From Pseudomonadota bacterium (lineage in GTDB: Bacteria > Pseudomonadota > Alphaproteobacteria > Sphingomonadales > Sphingomonadaceae): a stretch of 64,000 nt of DNA. The stretch is taken from the NCBI GenBank assembly GCA_029779535.1, contig JAKPAG010000107.1:62001-126000 (forward strand), read 5' to 3'. Under the pieces are notes generated by a model. It did no database searches, had not been told where the DNA came from, and saw nothing but the letters and a program-made list of their open reading frames with translations. Below, piece after piece: positions 20,745 to 29,769 of this stretch. Position 1 is the stretch's first letter, and every line of letters starts with the position of its first letter. A program made the translations under genes and the position numbers.

Positions 20745-23159
20745 ATGTCGCTGCGCCTGAAGATTGCCGCTTTCGCCCTGTCCACTTCGCTGTTCACGCC
20801 GGTCACGGCCTGGGCCGAGGCAGCGCCGGCGGACGAGGCCACTGCCGACAACCAGGTCGAGATCGTCGTCAGCGCCCGCCGCAAGGACGAACGCCTGGTC
20901 GATGCGCCGGTTGCGATCACCGCGATCGGCGGGGCGCAGCTTGAAGACAAGGCGATCACCCGCTTTTCCGACATCGCCACCCAGGTCCCGACCATGATCG
21001 CGGGCAAGGCGGCGTCGGGTTCGTCGGCCAGCATCTTCCTGCGCGGCGTCGGCTCGACCGCGCTCAGCGCCGGGTTCGACCAGTCGGTCTCGTTCGTGGT
21101 CGATGGCATGCCGATGAGCCGCGGCCGCGAAATCGGCCTCAGCCAGTATGACGTCCAGCGCGTCGAAGTGTTGAAGGGCCCGCAGGCGCTGTTCTTCGGC
21201 AAGAACACCACCGGCGGCCTGATCAGCGTGTCGACCAACAACCCGAGTGACCAGTTCGAGGCGGGCCTGCGCGGTGGCTATGGCTTCGAAGCGCGCGACA
21301 AGTATGCCGATGGCTACATTTCCGGCCCCCTCGGCGAAACGCTCAAGGCGCGCCTGGCGTTCCGCGTGTCGGACAGCGACGGGGCTTTCACCAACACCGC
21401 CGCCCCGACCTATACCGATCCGCTCGGCATGACCCGCCAGCGCAATGCCGACCGGCGCGGCGCATCGCGCACGCTCAGCGGCCGCGTGACGCTTGACTGG
21501 TCGCCGACCGACAGCCTCAGCTTCGTGCTCAAGACCGGCTACACCGACCAGAAGGACGGCGGCCCGACCGACTCGCTCGAACGGATCTACGGCGGCGGGC
21601 GCACCGTGCCCTTCGCCGCGAACGGCATTCCGCCCAGCCCGAACGCGGATTGCAGGATCGATGGCCGCTCCGACAGCTCGACCATCCCCACCGCGGTCGC
21701 CGCCGCCAACTACCGCTATGCCGGTGATGGGCACATGTATTCGCGGCTCAAGTCGGGCTTCGCGGTGCTCAACGCCAGGCTGACGAGCGACGTGATGGAC
21801 GTCAACTCGATCACCTCGTACTACCGCTTCAAGCAGACCGACCTCAACAACGTCTCGGGCGAAGCCTATCCGGCGACGTTCAGTCAGCTGGCCGATTACC
21901 GCCAGTTCGGCGAGGAACTGCGCTTCCAGACCAAGTTCGACGGCGCGCTGAATGCGCTGTTCGGGGTGTTCTATTCGCACGGCAAGTTCGTGTTCAACAC
22001 CGATGCCTACATCTTCCCGGTGCCGATCAGCCCGGTGACGAACACCTATACCACCTTCAAGCGCGACAACGGCTTCAGCTCGGATTCGATGTCGGCCTTC
22101 CTCCAGCTGACCGCCGCGGTGACCGAGCAGCTCGAATTGTCGGGCGGCGCGCGCTACAGCGTGGAATCGCGCAATTCGTTCCAGCAGTCGCTGCCGGGGC
22201 ACCTCGCCTTTGCCGCCGCCTTCCCGGGCAACCTGCGCCTGCAGGACCGTTTCCGCGACACCAATCTCTCGCCCGAAGTCACGCTGCGCTACAAGCCGTC
22301 GCGCGACCTGACGGTCTATGCCGCCTACAAGCAGGGATTCAAGTCGGGCGGGTTCAACATCTCGCAGACGCTGACCCCGGCTGCGACGGTCGCCGCCGGG
22401 CACTATGGCTCGGAAAAGGCCAAGGGCGGCGAAGTGGGGCTGCGCTCGATCCTGCTCGATGGCGCGCTGGCCTTCAACGCCACGGCCTACCTCTATGACT
22501 ACATCGGCCTGCAGGTGCAGAATTTCGATCCGGTGACGATCGGCCAGGTCGTGGCCAATGCCGGCAAGCTGCGCACCCAGGGGGTCGAAGCGGACTTCAC
22601 GCTGAAGGTGCCGGGCCTCTCGGGTCTCAGCTTCCACGGCGCGGCGGCCTATAACGATGCCAAGTACCACGGCTATGTCGGCCAGTGCTATGGCGGGCAG
22701 ACCGTGGCGGCGGGCTGCAACCTGCTGAAGGCGGCCAGCGGCGCCTTCACCAGCCAGGACTACAGCGGCCGCACCCCGCCCAAGGCGCCCAGGTTCGGCG
22801 GCGCGCTGGGCTTTGCCTATGAAATGCCGCTGGCGGATAACGGCATGAGCCTGACCCTGTCGGGCGACATGACCCACACCTCGCGCTACAATTTCACCGA
22901 TACGCTGCGGCCCGATGCGGTCCAGCCGGCCTTCACCAAGTTCGACGCGGCGCTGCGCCTCAAGGGCCCGGACGATCGCTGGAGCGTGTCGCTGATCGGC
23001 CGTAACCTGACCAACAAGCTGGTCGTGACCGCCGCCAACGACATTCCCTTCGCCGGCGGCTCGGGCACCGGCACCGCCGGGACCGGCGTGCTCGCCGACA
23101 TGTCGGCCTTCGTCGAGAACCCGCGCGAAGTGTTCGTCGAAGTCGGCTTCAAGTTCTGA
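20745..23159 (+). CDS. TonB-dependent outer-membrane receptor
   Basis: 804 residues with a signal peptide ending near AWAEAAPAD, a TonB-box-like stretch (VEIVVSARRKDE), a plug domain (about 45-165, with VEVLKGPQALFFGKNTTGGLISVST) and a 22-strand-type barrel ending in the aromatic terminus EVGFKF. GGGAGGG is 5 bp upstream of the ATG. It would import a bulky or hydrophobic substrate across the outer membrane using TonB energy. The position at the head of a catabolic cluster and the shared operator suggest that it takes up the cluster's substrate rather than iron. Confidence 0.92.
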   Translation: MSLRLKIAAFALSTSLFTPVTAWAEAAPADEATADNQVEIVVSARRKDERLVDAPVAITAIGGAQLEDKAITRFSDIATQVPTMIAGKAASGSSASIFLRGVGSTALSAGFDQSVSFVVDGMPMSRGREIGLSQYDVQRVEVLKGPQALFFGKNTTGGLISVSTNNPSDQFEAGLRGGYGFEARDKYADGYISGPLGETLKARLAFRVSDSDGAFTNTAAPTYTDPLGMTRQRNADRRGASRTLSGRVTLDWSPTDSLSFVLKTGYTDQKDGGPTDSLERIYGGGRTVPFAANGIPPSPNADCRIDGRSDSSTIPTAVAAANYRYAGDGHMYSRLKSGFAVLNARLTSDVMDVNSITSYYRFKQTDLNNVSGEAYPATFSQLADYRQFGEELRFQTKFDGALNALFGVFYSHGKFVFNTDAYIFPVPISPVTNTYTTFKRDNGFSSDSMSAFLQLTAAVTEQLELSGGARYSVESRNSFQQSLPGHLAFAAAFPGNLRLQDRFRDTNLSPEVTLRYKPSRDLTVYAAYKQGFKSGGFNISQTLTPAATVAAGHYGSEKAKGGEVGLRSILLDGALAFNATAYLYDYIGLQVQNFDPVTIGQVVANAGKLRTQGVEADFTLKVPGLSGLSFHGAAAYNDAKYHGYVGQCYGGQTVAAGCNLLKAASGAFTSQDYSGRTPPKAPRFGGALGFAYEMPLADNGMSLTLSGDMTHTSRYNFTDTLRPDAVQPAFTKFDAALRLKGPDDRWSVSLIGRNLTNKLVVTAANDIPFAGGSGTGTAGTGVLADMSAFVENPREVFVEVGFKF

Positions 23160-23277
23160 TCGCCCACTCTCTCCCGGGGCGCGGATGGCCTGGCCGTCCG
23201 CGCCCCTTGTTTGTCCGCAGCGCGCGCAGCGGGACGGGGGCATTGACGCCCCGGCCCCGCTCTGGCCAAGAGCGGCC

Positions 23278-23667
23278 ATGACCACGTCACCCGATCTTGC
23301 CATCCGCCTGCGCCGCGCCGCGTTCAACCGCGCGCTGGCCGAAGCTGACCTTGCCGCGATCGGCCCGCTGCTGGCGCCGGGCGCGGTGCTGGTCACCGGC
23401 ACCGACAGCGCGGTGCTTTCCGGCCGCAAGGCGCAGCTGCAGGTGTGGAAGCGCGATTTCGCCGCCAGCCCGCGCCTGGTCTATGCGCGCATCCCGGAGA
23501 GCATCGTCACCTCGGCGGTGGAGCCAATCGCGCTGGAACAGGGCAAGTGGCAGGGCACGTCCAGCGTCAGCGGAGAGGTGCTCGCCGCGGGCGACTATTC
23601 GGCCAAGTGGCGCTTGCAGGGCGGCGAATGGGTGATCGAAGCGGAAATCTACGTCACGCTGGCCTGA
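23278..23667 (+). CDS. SnoaL/NTF2-like (DUF4440-type) protein
   Basis: 129 residues with the pattern of a short NTF2-fold protein: an N-terminal helix pair (LRRAAFNRALAEADLAAIGPLLAPGAVLVTGTD), a central sheet and the C-terminal GDYSAKWRLQGGEWVIEAEIYVTLA. Family members are small cone-shaped enzymes or binding proteins; the substrate is unknown. ATG 23278 is preferred to the upstream ATG 23185, which would add residues outside the fold. It lies 118 bp after the receptor, in the same direction, and 6 bp from the convergent tetR stop. Confidence 0.65.
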   Translation: MTTSPDLAIRLRRAAFNRALAEADLAAIGPLLAPGAVLVTGTDSAVLSGRKAQLQVWKRDFAASPRLVYARIPESIVTSAVEPIALEQGKWQGTSSVSGEVLAAGDYSAKWRLQGGEWVIEAEIYVTLA

Positions 23668-23673
23668 CCGGCG

Positions 23674-24315
23674 TCACTGCGCCGAATAGCGCGCCTTGAA
23701 CCCGTCGAGCAGCGCGCGCAGCGATTCCTCGAACATCGCCAGCTGGTCCTGTGGCCCGGCCTGCAGGGCCTTGGCCAGGCGCGGATAGCGATCCGCGTCG
23801 AAGGCCGGCATGGCCGGCAGGTGATAGGTTTCCGCCGCCGCAGCGAACAGCGCGGTGCCATAGGTCAGCTTCTCGATCGCCTCGACCACGACCATCTGGT
23901 GTTCCACCGGATAGGGCGTGTCGACCAGCGAGTTTTCATAGGCCGACAGCATCAGCGAACGCGGGAAGAAGCGCAGCATCAGCGGCGCGGCATTGGCATG
24001 TTCAAGGATTACCCGCAGCGTGGCGACCGACAGGCCGATCATCCGTTCTTCCCAGCTCGCCTCGGGGCTGGTGCTCTTGCCGATCTGGCGCAGCAACTCG
24101 CGCGCGACCAGTTGCAGCAGTTCGTCCTTGTCCTTGAAGTGATAGTAGAGCGACGGGGCCGACACCTTCATCGCCCGCGCCACCGATTGCACGCTCAGCG
24201 CTTCCAGCCCGTCGCGGTCGATCACGGCCATCGCCGCGGTCACGGCGGCTTCGCGCGTGATCAGCGGCTTGAGCGGCCGGCCCGCGCGGGTGCGTTGCTG
24301 CCTGGTTGCCGGCAC
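23674..24315 (-). CDS. TetR/AcrR-family transcriptional regulator, probable repressor of the catabolic cluster
   Basis: 213 residues. The N-terminal helix-turn-helix (about residues 20-65) includes LSVQSVARAMKVSAPSLYYHFKDKDELLQLVA, a canonical TetR recognition helix followed by the YYHFKDKDEL signature. The C-terminal half is a helical ligand-binding domain with a TetR_C-like pattern. It begins 18 bp after the stop of the acyl-CoA dehydrogenase on the same strand, so it is probably made from that operon and hence autoregulated through the operator at 25570. It is the only regulator in the cluster, so it is the best candidate to bind the five 17-bp palindromes; this is inference. Confidence 0.88.
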   Translation of the reverse strand: MPATRQQRTRAGRPLKPLITREAAVTAAMAVIDRDGLEALSVQSVARAMKVSAPSLYYHFKDKDELLQLVARELLRQIGKSTSPEASWEERMIGLSVATLRVILEHANAAPLMLRFFPRSLMLSAYENSLVDTPYPVEHQMVVVEAIEKLTYGTALFAAAAETYHLPAMPAFDADRYPRLAKALQAGPQDQLAMFEESLRALLDGFKARYSAQ

Positions 24316-24333
24316 TGTGGTTCCCCTAGACTG

Positions 24334-25539
24334 TCACAGGCCCAGCTGGGCCTTGGCAATGATGTTGCGCTGGATTTCGTTCGAACCGGCATAGATTGAG
24401 CCGGCCCGATCGTTCAAGTACTTGAGCGGGGCAATCGCCGCCTCGCGCATCCCGCGCACGCCCGGCGTGTGCGGGATCAGGTTGGGACCGCCCGCCGCCC
24501 CGGCCTCTGGCTGGAACGCCAGGCCATAGGGCCCGGCCGCTTCGAGCGCCAGTTCGGTCAGGTGCTGGCTGAGTTCGGTGCCCAGGATCTTCATCACCGA
24601 CCCGCTCAGCCCCGGGCGCCCGCCGCGCGCGGCGGCGGTCAGCGCGCGCAGTTCATAGACTTCGAGCACGTCGAGCCGGACCTGGGCGGCGGCCACCTGG
24701 GCGGCGAACAGCGGATCGTCGAGCAATCCGCTCTCGCGCGCGATCTCGCGGATCCGGGCCAGCCGCACCTGCAGCCCCGGGGCATAGGCGCTGCCGCCGC
24801 GCTCGAATTCCAGCAGGTACTTGGCCACGGTCCAGCCCTGATCGATCTCGCCCACCACATTGGCCAGCGGCACGCGAACCTCGTCGAAGAAGATCTGGTT
24901 CTGGATATGCTCACCCGAAGTCATCACGATCGGGCGCACGGTGACGCCGGGGCTGTCCATCGGGATCAGCAGGAAGGTTATGCCCAGCTGCGGGCGGTCA
25001 TACTGCCCGGTGCGGACCAGGCAGAAGATCCAGTTGGCGACATTGGCATGGGTGGTCCAGATCTTGGTCCCGGTGCAGACCAGGTGATCGCCGTCACGCA
25101 CCGCCTTCATCTTCAGCGGGGCAAGGTCCGATCCGGCGTGGGGTTCGCTGTAGCCCTGACACCAGAAATGCTCGCCCGTAAGGATGCGGGGCAGGTAATG
25201 GGCCTTTTGTTCCGCGCTGCCGTGCCCGATCAGCGCCGGGCCGCACATCGCGATGCCCATCGGCGAAAGCGGCGGGGCCCCGGCCAGGGCGCATTCGCGC
25301 GCGAAGATGAAGCGCTGGGTCACGCTGAGCTGCGCGCCGCCGTGCTCCCTGGGCCAGTTGATCGCCGCCCAGCCGCGCGCGTGCAGCCGCCGCTGCCATT
25401 CCATCCCGGCTTCGTGATCGGCATAGACGCTGGTCATCCACTGCCCGGCGGCACGCAGCTCGTCAGTCAGCTCGGCATCGAGAAACGCACGCACCTCTTG
25501 CGCAAAGCGGCGATCCTCGTCACTCCATGCCAGGTCCAT
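24334..25539 (-). CDS. Acyl-CoA dehydrogenase, large-subunit type
   Basis: 401 residues from ATG 25539 (GGGAG upstream; a GTG three bases earlier is an alternative). It has the acyl-CoA dehydrogenase N-terminal helical domain, the FAD/substrate segment WCQGYSEPHAGSDLAPL, the middle beta domain with GTKIWTTHANVANWIFCLVRT, and the C-terminal SIYAGSNEIQRNIIAK. Ala stands where medium-chain enzymes carry the catalytic Glu in YEGT, so the base may be elsewhere, as in steroid-type enzymes. The neighbouring 375-residue dehydrogenase is divergent from the same operator. The two may form a heteromeric enzyme acting on a CoA thioester and feeding electrons to EtfBA. Confidence 0.9.
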   Translation of the reverse strand: MDLAWSDEDRRFAQEVRAFLDAELTDELRAAGQWMTSVYADHEAGMEWQRRLHARGWAAINWPREHGGAQLSVTQRFIFARECALAGAPPLSPMGIAMCGPALIGHGSAEQKAHYLPRILTGEHFWCQGYSEPHAGSDLAPLKMKAVRDGDHLVCTGTKIWTTHANVANWIFCLVRTGQYDRPQLGITFLLIPMDSPGVTVRPIVMTSGEHIQNQIFFDEVRVPLANVVGEIDQGWTVAKYLLEFERGGSAYAPGLQVRLARIREIARESGLLDDPLFAAQVAAAQVRLDVLEVYELRALTAAARGGRPGLSGSVMKILGTELSQHLTELALEAAGPYGLAFQPEAGAAGGPNLIPHTPGVRGMREAAIAPLKYLNDRAGSIYAGSNEIQRNIIAKAQLGL

Positions 25540-25569
25540 CACGCTCTCCCTTTGATTGCCACGCAGTTT

Positions 25570-25586
25570 ATCTTATAGCATTAGAT
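25570..25586. promoter_or_regulatory. Cluster operator, copy B (divergent acyl-CoA dehydrogenases)
   Basis: ATCTTATAGCATTAGAT within TTTATCT..TAGATAAA, midway between the two divergent acyl-CoA dehydrogenase genes. One site could control both directions, including tetR downstream on the minus strand. Confidence 0.72.
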
Positions 25587-25617
25587 AAAGAGGTCAAACA
25601 CACCGATGGGACGGGTT

Positions 25618-26745
25618 ATGCAATTCGAAGCGGGCGAAGAACAGCAGCAATTGCGCAGCGGGCTCGACCGCCTGCTGGCCCAGGCCAATGACCTGGCGGC
25701 CCGCACCGCCACGGTGCGCGGCGAACCGGGCTGGCGGCCCGGGCTGTGGCAGCGGCTGGCGCAGGAACTGGGCGTGCTGGGCGTGGGCCTGCCCGAAGCG
25801 CTGGGCGGGTTCGGCAGCGGCATTGACCAACTGGTGGTGATGGAAGCGGCGGGGCGCGCACTGCTGCCCGAACCGCTGGCGGAAACGCTGTTCCAGTGCG
25901 CTCCGCTGCTGGGCCATGGCGGCGCGGCGGCACAGGCGCTGGCGGCCGGCGTCATCGCGGGCGACGTGCGGCTGGCCATGGCGCTGGGCGAAGCGGGCCT
26001 GCGCGACGATCTGGCGGCCATTGCCATGCCGGCCCGGCGCAACGCGGACGGCTGGACGCTGACCGGCGAAAAGCAGGTGGTGGTCGCCGCCCCCTGGGCC
26101 ACCCATCTGCTGGTGCCGGTGCGGACCAGCGGCGCGGCGGGCGATGCGGATGGCCTGTCGCTGCTCGTGGTGCCGGTGGATGCAACCGGGCTGACGCTGC
26201 ACGAATACCGTATGCTGGACGAACGGCGCGCGGCCGACGTGACCTTTGCCGGGGTTCCGGCAGGCGCGGATGCCCTTATCGGGCCGGAAGGCGGCGCGCT
26301 GCCGCTGCTGGAAGAATGGCGCGACCGCGCGGTTGCCGCCGCCTGCGCCGAAGCGAGCGGGCTGCTTGAACGGCTGGTCGACGATACGGTCGCCTATGCC
26401 CGGCAGCGCGAACAGTTCGGGCAGAAGATCGGCTCGTTCCAGGCGCTCCAGCACCGCATGGTCGACATGCATCTGCAGCTCGAACTGGTGCGCTCGGCCG
26501 CGCTGCTGGCTTGCCAGTCGCTCGACGGCGATAGCGCGGCGCGCGCCCGCGCGGCCTCTGCCGCCCGGATCACCACGGCGCAGGCCTGCCGCTTCATCGG
26601 CCAGAACGCGGTGCAGCTGCACGGCGGCATGGGCATGACCGATGAACTGGCGATCGGGCACTATTTCAAGCGCGCCACGGTGATCGAACGCAGCTTCGGC
26701 AGCGAGAATTTCCACCTCGCGCGGCGGGGCCGGCTGGACGGCTGA
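25618..26745 (+). CDS. Acyl-CoA dehydrogenase, small-subunit type
   Basis: 375 residues from ATG 25618 (an ATG at 25606 is also possible). The acyl-CoA dehydrogenase fold is recognisable: LPEALGGFGSGIDQLVVMEAAGRAL, an FAD-domain segment LTGEKQVVVAAPWATHLLVPVRT, and the C-terminal YARQREQFGQKIGSFQALQHRMVDM and QLHGGMGMTDELAIGHYFKRA. This divergent, shorter form is typical of partner subunits in two-gene heteromeric dehydrogenases of steroid and other side-chain catabolism. The substrate is unknown. It is followed by the first Rieske oxygenase gene after an operator-containing gap. Confidence 0.87.
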   Translation: MQFEAGEEQQQLRSGLDRLLAQANDLAARTATVRGEPGWRPGLWQRLAQELGVLGVGLPEALGGFGSGIDQLVVMEAAGRALLPEPLAETLFQCAPLLGHGGAAAQALAAGVIAGDVRLAMALGEAGLRDDLAAIAMPARRNADGWTLTGEKQVVVAAPWATHLLVPVRTSGAAGDADGLSLLVVPVDATGLTLHEYRMLDERRAADVTFAGVPAGADALIGPEGGALPLLEEWRDRAVAAACAEASGLLERLVDDTVAYARQREQFGQKIGSFQALQHRMVDMHLQLELVRSAALLACQSLDGDSAARARAASAARITTAQACRFIGQNAVQLHGGMGMTDELAIGHYFKRATVIERSFGSENFHLARRGRLDG

Positions 26746-26788
26746 CCCGGCGCCGGGGCGATTTGATCACGGTCAAGGACGGACCTTT

Positions 26789-26805
26789 ATCTATCGCTAT
26801 TAGAT
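26789..26805. promoter_or_regulatory. Cluster operator, copy C (Rieske oxygenase 1)
   Basis: ATCTATCGCTATTAGAT, the centre of the longer palindrome CTTTATCTA-N6-TTAGATAAAG, about 52 bp before the start of the first Rieske gene. Confidence 0.74.
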
Positions 26806-26856
26806 AAAGCTGCCAGGGCCGGGCGGAACCCGTCCCGCAGGGAAAGGACCGTCCGC

Positions 26857-28059
26857 ATGACCGATTCGCCAGACCAGCCGCGCCGCCGCTATGGCATTCC
26901 GCTCAGTGCCCTGAGCGAGAGCCAGATCGACGCGATCCGCCGCATTCCCCGCCATGACCAGGCGAAACCGCCGCGGCTGCTGGAGCGCCGCTCGGTCGAT
27001 ATCTTCCTGTCGGGCGATTACTGGCAGATGGAAAAGGCGCAGATCTTTCGCGCCAAGCCGGTGGTCGTCGCGCCGTCCGCCCGGCTGCCCGATCCGGGCA
27101 TGGTCGTGGCGCACGATGGTTATGGCATTCCGCTGCTGATCAGCCGCGACAAGAAGGGCCAGGTTCACCTGTTCCTCAACGCCTGCACCCACAAGGGCGC
27201 GGCCCTGATCGAGGACTGCGTGGTCAAGAAGTGGAGCACGATTTCCTGCCCCTACCACGCCTGGACCTTCGGCCTCGACGGCCGCCTGATCGGCGTCCCG
27301 CGCGAGGAAACCTACGCCGATTTCGACAAGGGCACCCGCCCGCTGACCCACCTGCCGTGCCGGGAAAGCGGCGGGCTGATCTGGGGCATCCTCGATCCCA
27401 GGGCGGAGGCCGACTGGTCGATCCTCGACGATCAGATCGCCAGCGATTTCGAGCACCTCGGCCTGCCGGACTGGCATGTCTACGGCCATCGCCGGTTCGA
27501 CCTCGACGCCAACTGGAAGCTGGTGATGGAGCCGTTCCTTGAAGGCTACCACGTCCAGCGGCTGCACGTGAACTCGATCGGGCCGCAGGGGATGGACATG
27601 TTCGCCGATGTGGTTTCCGTCGCCGACCGGTTCGGGTTGCACACCCGCCAGACCTCTGGCCGGGGCAACTATGCGCCGGAAGTGCTGGATGATCCCGCTA
27701 TCAACGTGCGCAGCTATATCACCCACGCCTACAACCTGTTCCCCAACACAGTGGTGATCACCAGCCCCTATTACACCAGCGTGATGGTGATCATGCCGGT
27801 GGACGAAGGCCGCAGCCGGGTCGACTATTACATGCTGACCGAAAGCGCGCCCGACAATCCCAAGGCCGAGGAGCTCTACGCCAGGTCCTTCGCGATCATC
27901 CAGGACGTGTTCGGCAACGAGGACTTCAAGGCGAGCGAGCTGTGCCACCGCGGCCTTGCCTCGGGCGCGGTGCCGGACGTGATCTACTGCGGGATGGAAG
28001 CGCCGATCCCGCAGTTCTACGAAGGGATCGAAAGCGTCATGGCCAAAGCCGCCGAATAG
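26857..28059 (+). CDS. Rieske-type aromatic ring-hydroxylating oxygenase, alpha subunit (1)
   Basis: 400 residues. The Rieske [2Fe-2S] ligands are Cys110/His112 (CTHKG) and Cys131/His134 (CPYH). The catalytic non-haem iron site follows as EPFLEGYHVQRLH with His232 and His237, and an acidic ligand probably at Glu355/Asp356 (GNEDF). It has the layout of RHO/KSH-type oxygenase components that insert oxygen using electrons from a ferredoxin. No small beta subunit is encoded nearby. It is clearly paralogous to the second Rieske gene at 30157. GGAAAGGA precedes the ATG. The substrate is not known. Confidence 0.93.
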   Translation: MTDSPDQPRRRYGIPLSALSESQIDAIRRIPRHDQAKPPRLLERRSVDIFLSGDYWQMEKAQIFRAKPVVVAPSARLPDPGMVVAHDGYGIPLLISRDKKGQVHLFLNACTHKGAALIEDCVVKKWSTISCPYHAWTFGLDGRLIGVPREETYADFDKGTRPLTHLPCRESGGLIWGILDPRAEADWSILDDQIASDFEHLGLPDWHVYGHRRFDLDANWKLVMEPFLEGYHVQRLHVNSIGPQGMDMFADVVSVADRFGLHTRQTSGRGNYAPEVLDDPAINVRSYITHAYNLFPNTVVITSPYYTSVMVIMPVDEGRSRVDYYMLTESAPDNPKAEELYARSFAIIQDVFGNEDFKASELCHRGLASGAVPDVIYCGMEAPIPQFYEGIESVMAKAAE

Positions 28060-28068
28060 CCCGGCGGA

Positions 28069-29673
28069 TCAGCTGCCGGCCCGGTCCCGCAAGATCAGGT
28101 CGGCGGCGCGCCATGCCATGGCCATGGTCGGGCCGTTGGTGTTGCCCGACGGGATCACCGGCATGATCGCGGTGTCCATCACGCGCAGGCCCTCCACCCC
28201 GCGCACCCGCAGCGCCGGATCGACCACGGATGCTTCGTCCTTGCCCATCCGGCAGCTGCCGACCGCGTGATAGCCGCAGGTCCCGAACTGATCATAGGCA
28301 GCGAGGATTTCCGCGTCGCTCTGGTAGGCGGGGCCGGGCGAAGTCTCCTCCGCGATCAGCGAGGCGAGCGGCTCGGTCGCCAGATAGCGCCGCACCGCGC
28401 GGACCAGCGCGACCATCTCGTCGCGGTCCTGCTGGGTGGCGCGGTGGTTGGCCGAGAGACTGGCGGCGGCCTGCGGATCAGTGGTCGAGATGTGGATCGA
28501 ACCCTTGGAAGTCGGGCGCAGGGTATAGGCCGTCACGTGCATCCCCGGCATCTTTTCCACCTGGGTGCGATCTTCCATGTTGAAACTGAACGGCGCGACC
28601 AGGATCTGCGCGTTGGGACGGTTCTGCCCGGGATCGGTCTTGAGCCAGCCGACGATCTCGTAGCTCGCCGCCGACATCAGCCCGTCAAGGCCGAGAAAAT
28701 ACTTGAGCGCGTTCTTCACCACGCGCCAGCCGCCGTACTGCTTGTTGTGCGAAATGTCCGCCTTCAAGCGGCTCTGGATCAGGATCGCGCGGTGCTCGAT
28801 CAGGTTCTCGCCGACCTGGGGATTGGCATGAACCAGGGGAATGCCAAGGCGGTCGAGCAGCGCCGGATCGCCCACACCGGAGCGTTCCAGGATCGCCGGG
28901 CTGGCGAGCGCCCCGCCGCACAGGATCACCTCGCCATCACAGGCGATCTCGCGCGGCGCGCCGTTCACCATGGCCCGCACGCCCACCGCGCGCTTGCCCG
29001 CGAACAGCACCTTGTCGACCGTGGCGCCCGTCAGCACGGTCAGGTTCGGGCGCGCCATGGCGGGCTTGAGGAAGGCGGTGGCCGCGCTTTGCCGCTTGCC
29101 CTTGTAGACCGTGCGCGGGGCATAGCCGATCGCCACCGCGTCGTCCGGCTCGTTCATGTCCAGTTTGCTGCCCCAGCCGAGCGCGTGTCCGGCCTGGATC
29201 TGCGCCTCGCTCAGCGCGTCGCGGTGGGTGGGCAGGGTGATGCGGATCGGCCCGGCGCCGCCGCGCGTTTCGGCCGCGCCCAGCTCGTGGTGCTCCAGTG
29301 CGGCATAGGCCTTGCCGATATGCTCCCAGCCCCAGTCCTCGCTCGACAGTTCGGCGATCCCGTCGAAATCGGCGGGCATCCCGCGCACATACATCATCCC
29401 GTTGATCGAGGTCGACCCGCCCAGCACCCGGCCGCGCACCCAGTACTCGGGCTTGTGCGCGGTGCTGGCTTCGGCGCGGCTTTCGTGCGGCCAGATGTGG
29501 CTGGGATCGGCCATCACCTTGGCAATGCCCTTGGGCATGTGGATCAGCGGATGGCGGTCCGCCGGCCCGGCTTCCAGCACCAGCACGCGGTTGGCTGGAT
29601 CTTCCGACAATCGGTAGGCCAGCACGCAGCCCGCCGCGCCGGACCCGGCGATGATGTAATCGTAATCAGCCAT
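28069..29673 (-). CDS. GMC-family FAD-dependent alcohol oxidoreductase
   Basis: 534 residues. The N-terminal dinucleotide-binding motif IIAGSGAAGCVLAYRL (residues 7-22) is followed by VLVLEAG, and the GMC signature around VRGRVLGGSTSINGMMYVRG (about 82-101). Near the C-terminus CGYHAVGSCRMG carries the catalytic His and NTNGPTMAMAWRAADLIL its partner Asn. The protein is of choline-dehydrogenase type and oxidises a primary or secondary alcohol, here probably an alcohol made by one of the cluster oxygenases. The gene is convergent with Rieske 1 (9-bp gap) and divergent from the ferredoxin gene, with a cluster operator between them. Confidence 0.93.
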   Translation of the reverse strand: MADYDYIIAGSGAAGCVLAYRLSEDPANRVLVLEAGPADRHPLIHMPKGIAKVMADPSHIWPHESRAEASTAHKPEYWVRGRVLGGSTSINGMMYVRGMPADFDGIAELSSEDWGWEHIGKAYAALEHHELGAAETRGGAGPIRITLPTHRDALSEAQIQAGHALGWGSKLDMNEPDDAVAIGYAPRTVYKGKRQSAATAFLKPAMARPNLTVLTGATVDKVLFAGKRAVGVRAMVNGAPREIACDGEVILCGGALASPAILERSGVGDPALLDRLGIPLVHANPQVGENLIEHRAILIQSRLKADISHNKQYGGWRVVKNALKYFLGLDGLMSAASYEIVGWLKTDPGQNRPNAQILVAPFSFNMEDRTQVEKMPGMHVTAYTLRPTSKGSIHISTTDPQAAASLSANHRATQQDRDEMVALVRAVRRYLATEPLASLIAEETSPGPAYQSDAEILAAYDQFGTCGYHAVGSCRMGKDEASVVDPALRVRGVEGLRVMDTAIMPVIPSGNTNGPTMAMAWRAADLILRDRAGS

Positions 29674-29708
29674 GCACCTCTCCAGCGCCGCGTTTCGCCG
29701 CGGTCAAT

Positions 29709-29725
29709 ATCTAATTGACATAGAT
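29709..29725. promoter_or_regulatory. Cluster operator, copy D (GMC oxidoreductase / ferredoxin)
   Basis: ATCTAATTGACATAGAT between the divergent GMC oxidoreductase and ferredoxin genes. It overlaps TTGACA on the plus strand (29715-29720), as in copy A. Confidence 0.72.
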
Positions 29726-29769
29726 AATAGCCTCGCGCAACCGTGACGCACAGGGAAAGGAGCGGATGG

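Noticed and set aside
20586..23429. 947-codon frame antisense to the TonB receptor
   Set aside because: Shadow of a real gene in high-GC DNA; arginine/histidine/glutamine-rich and without any motif.
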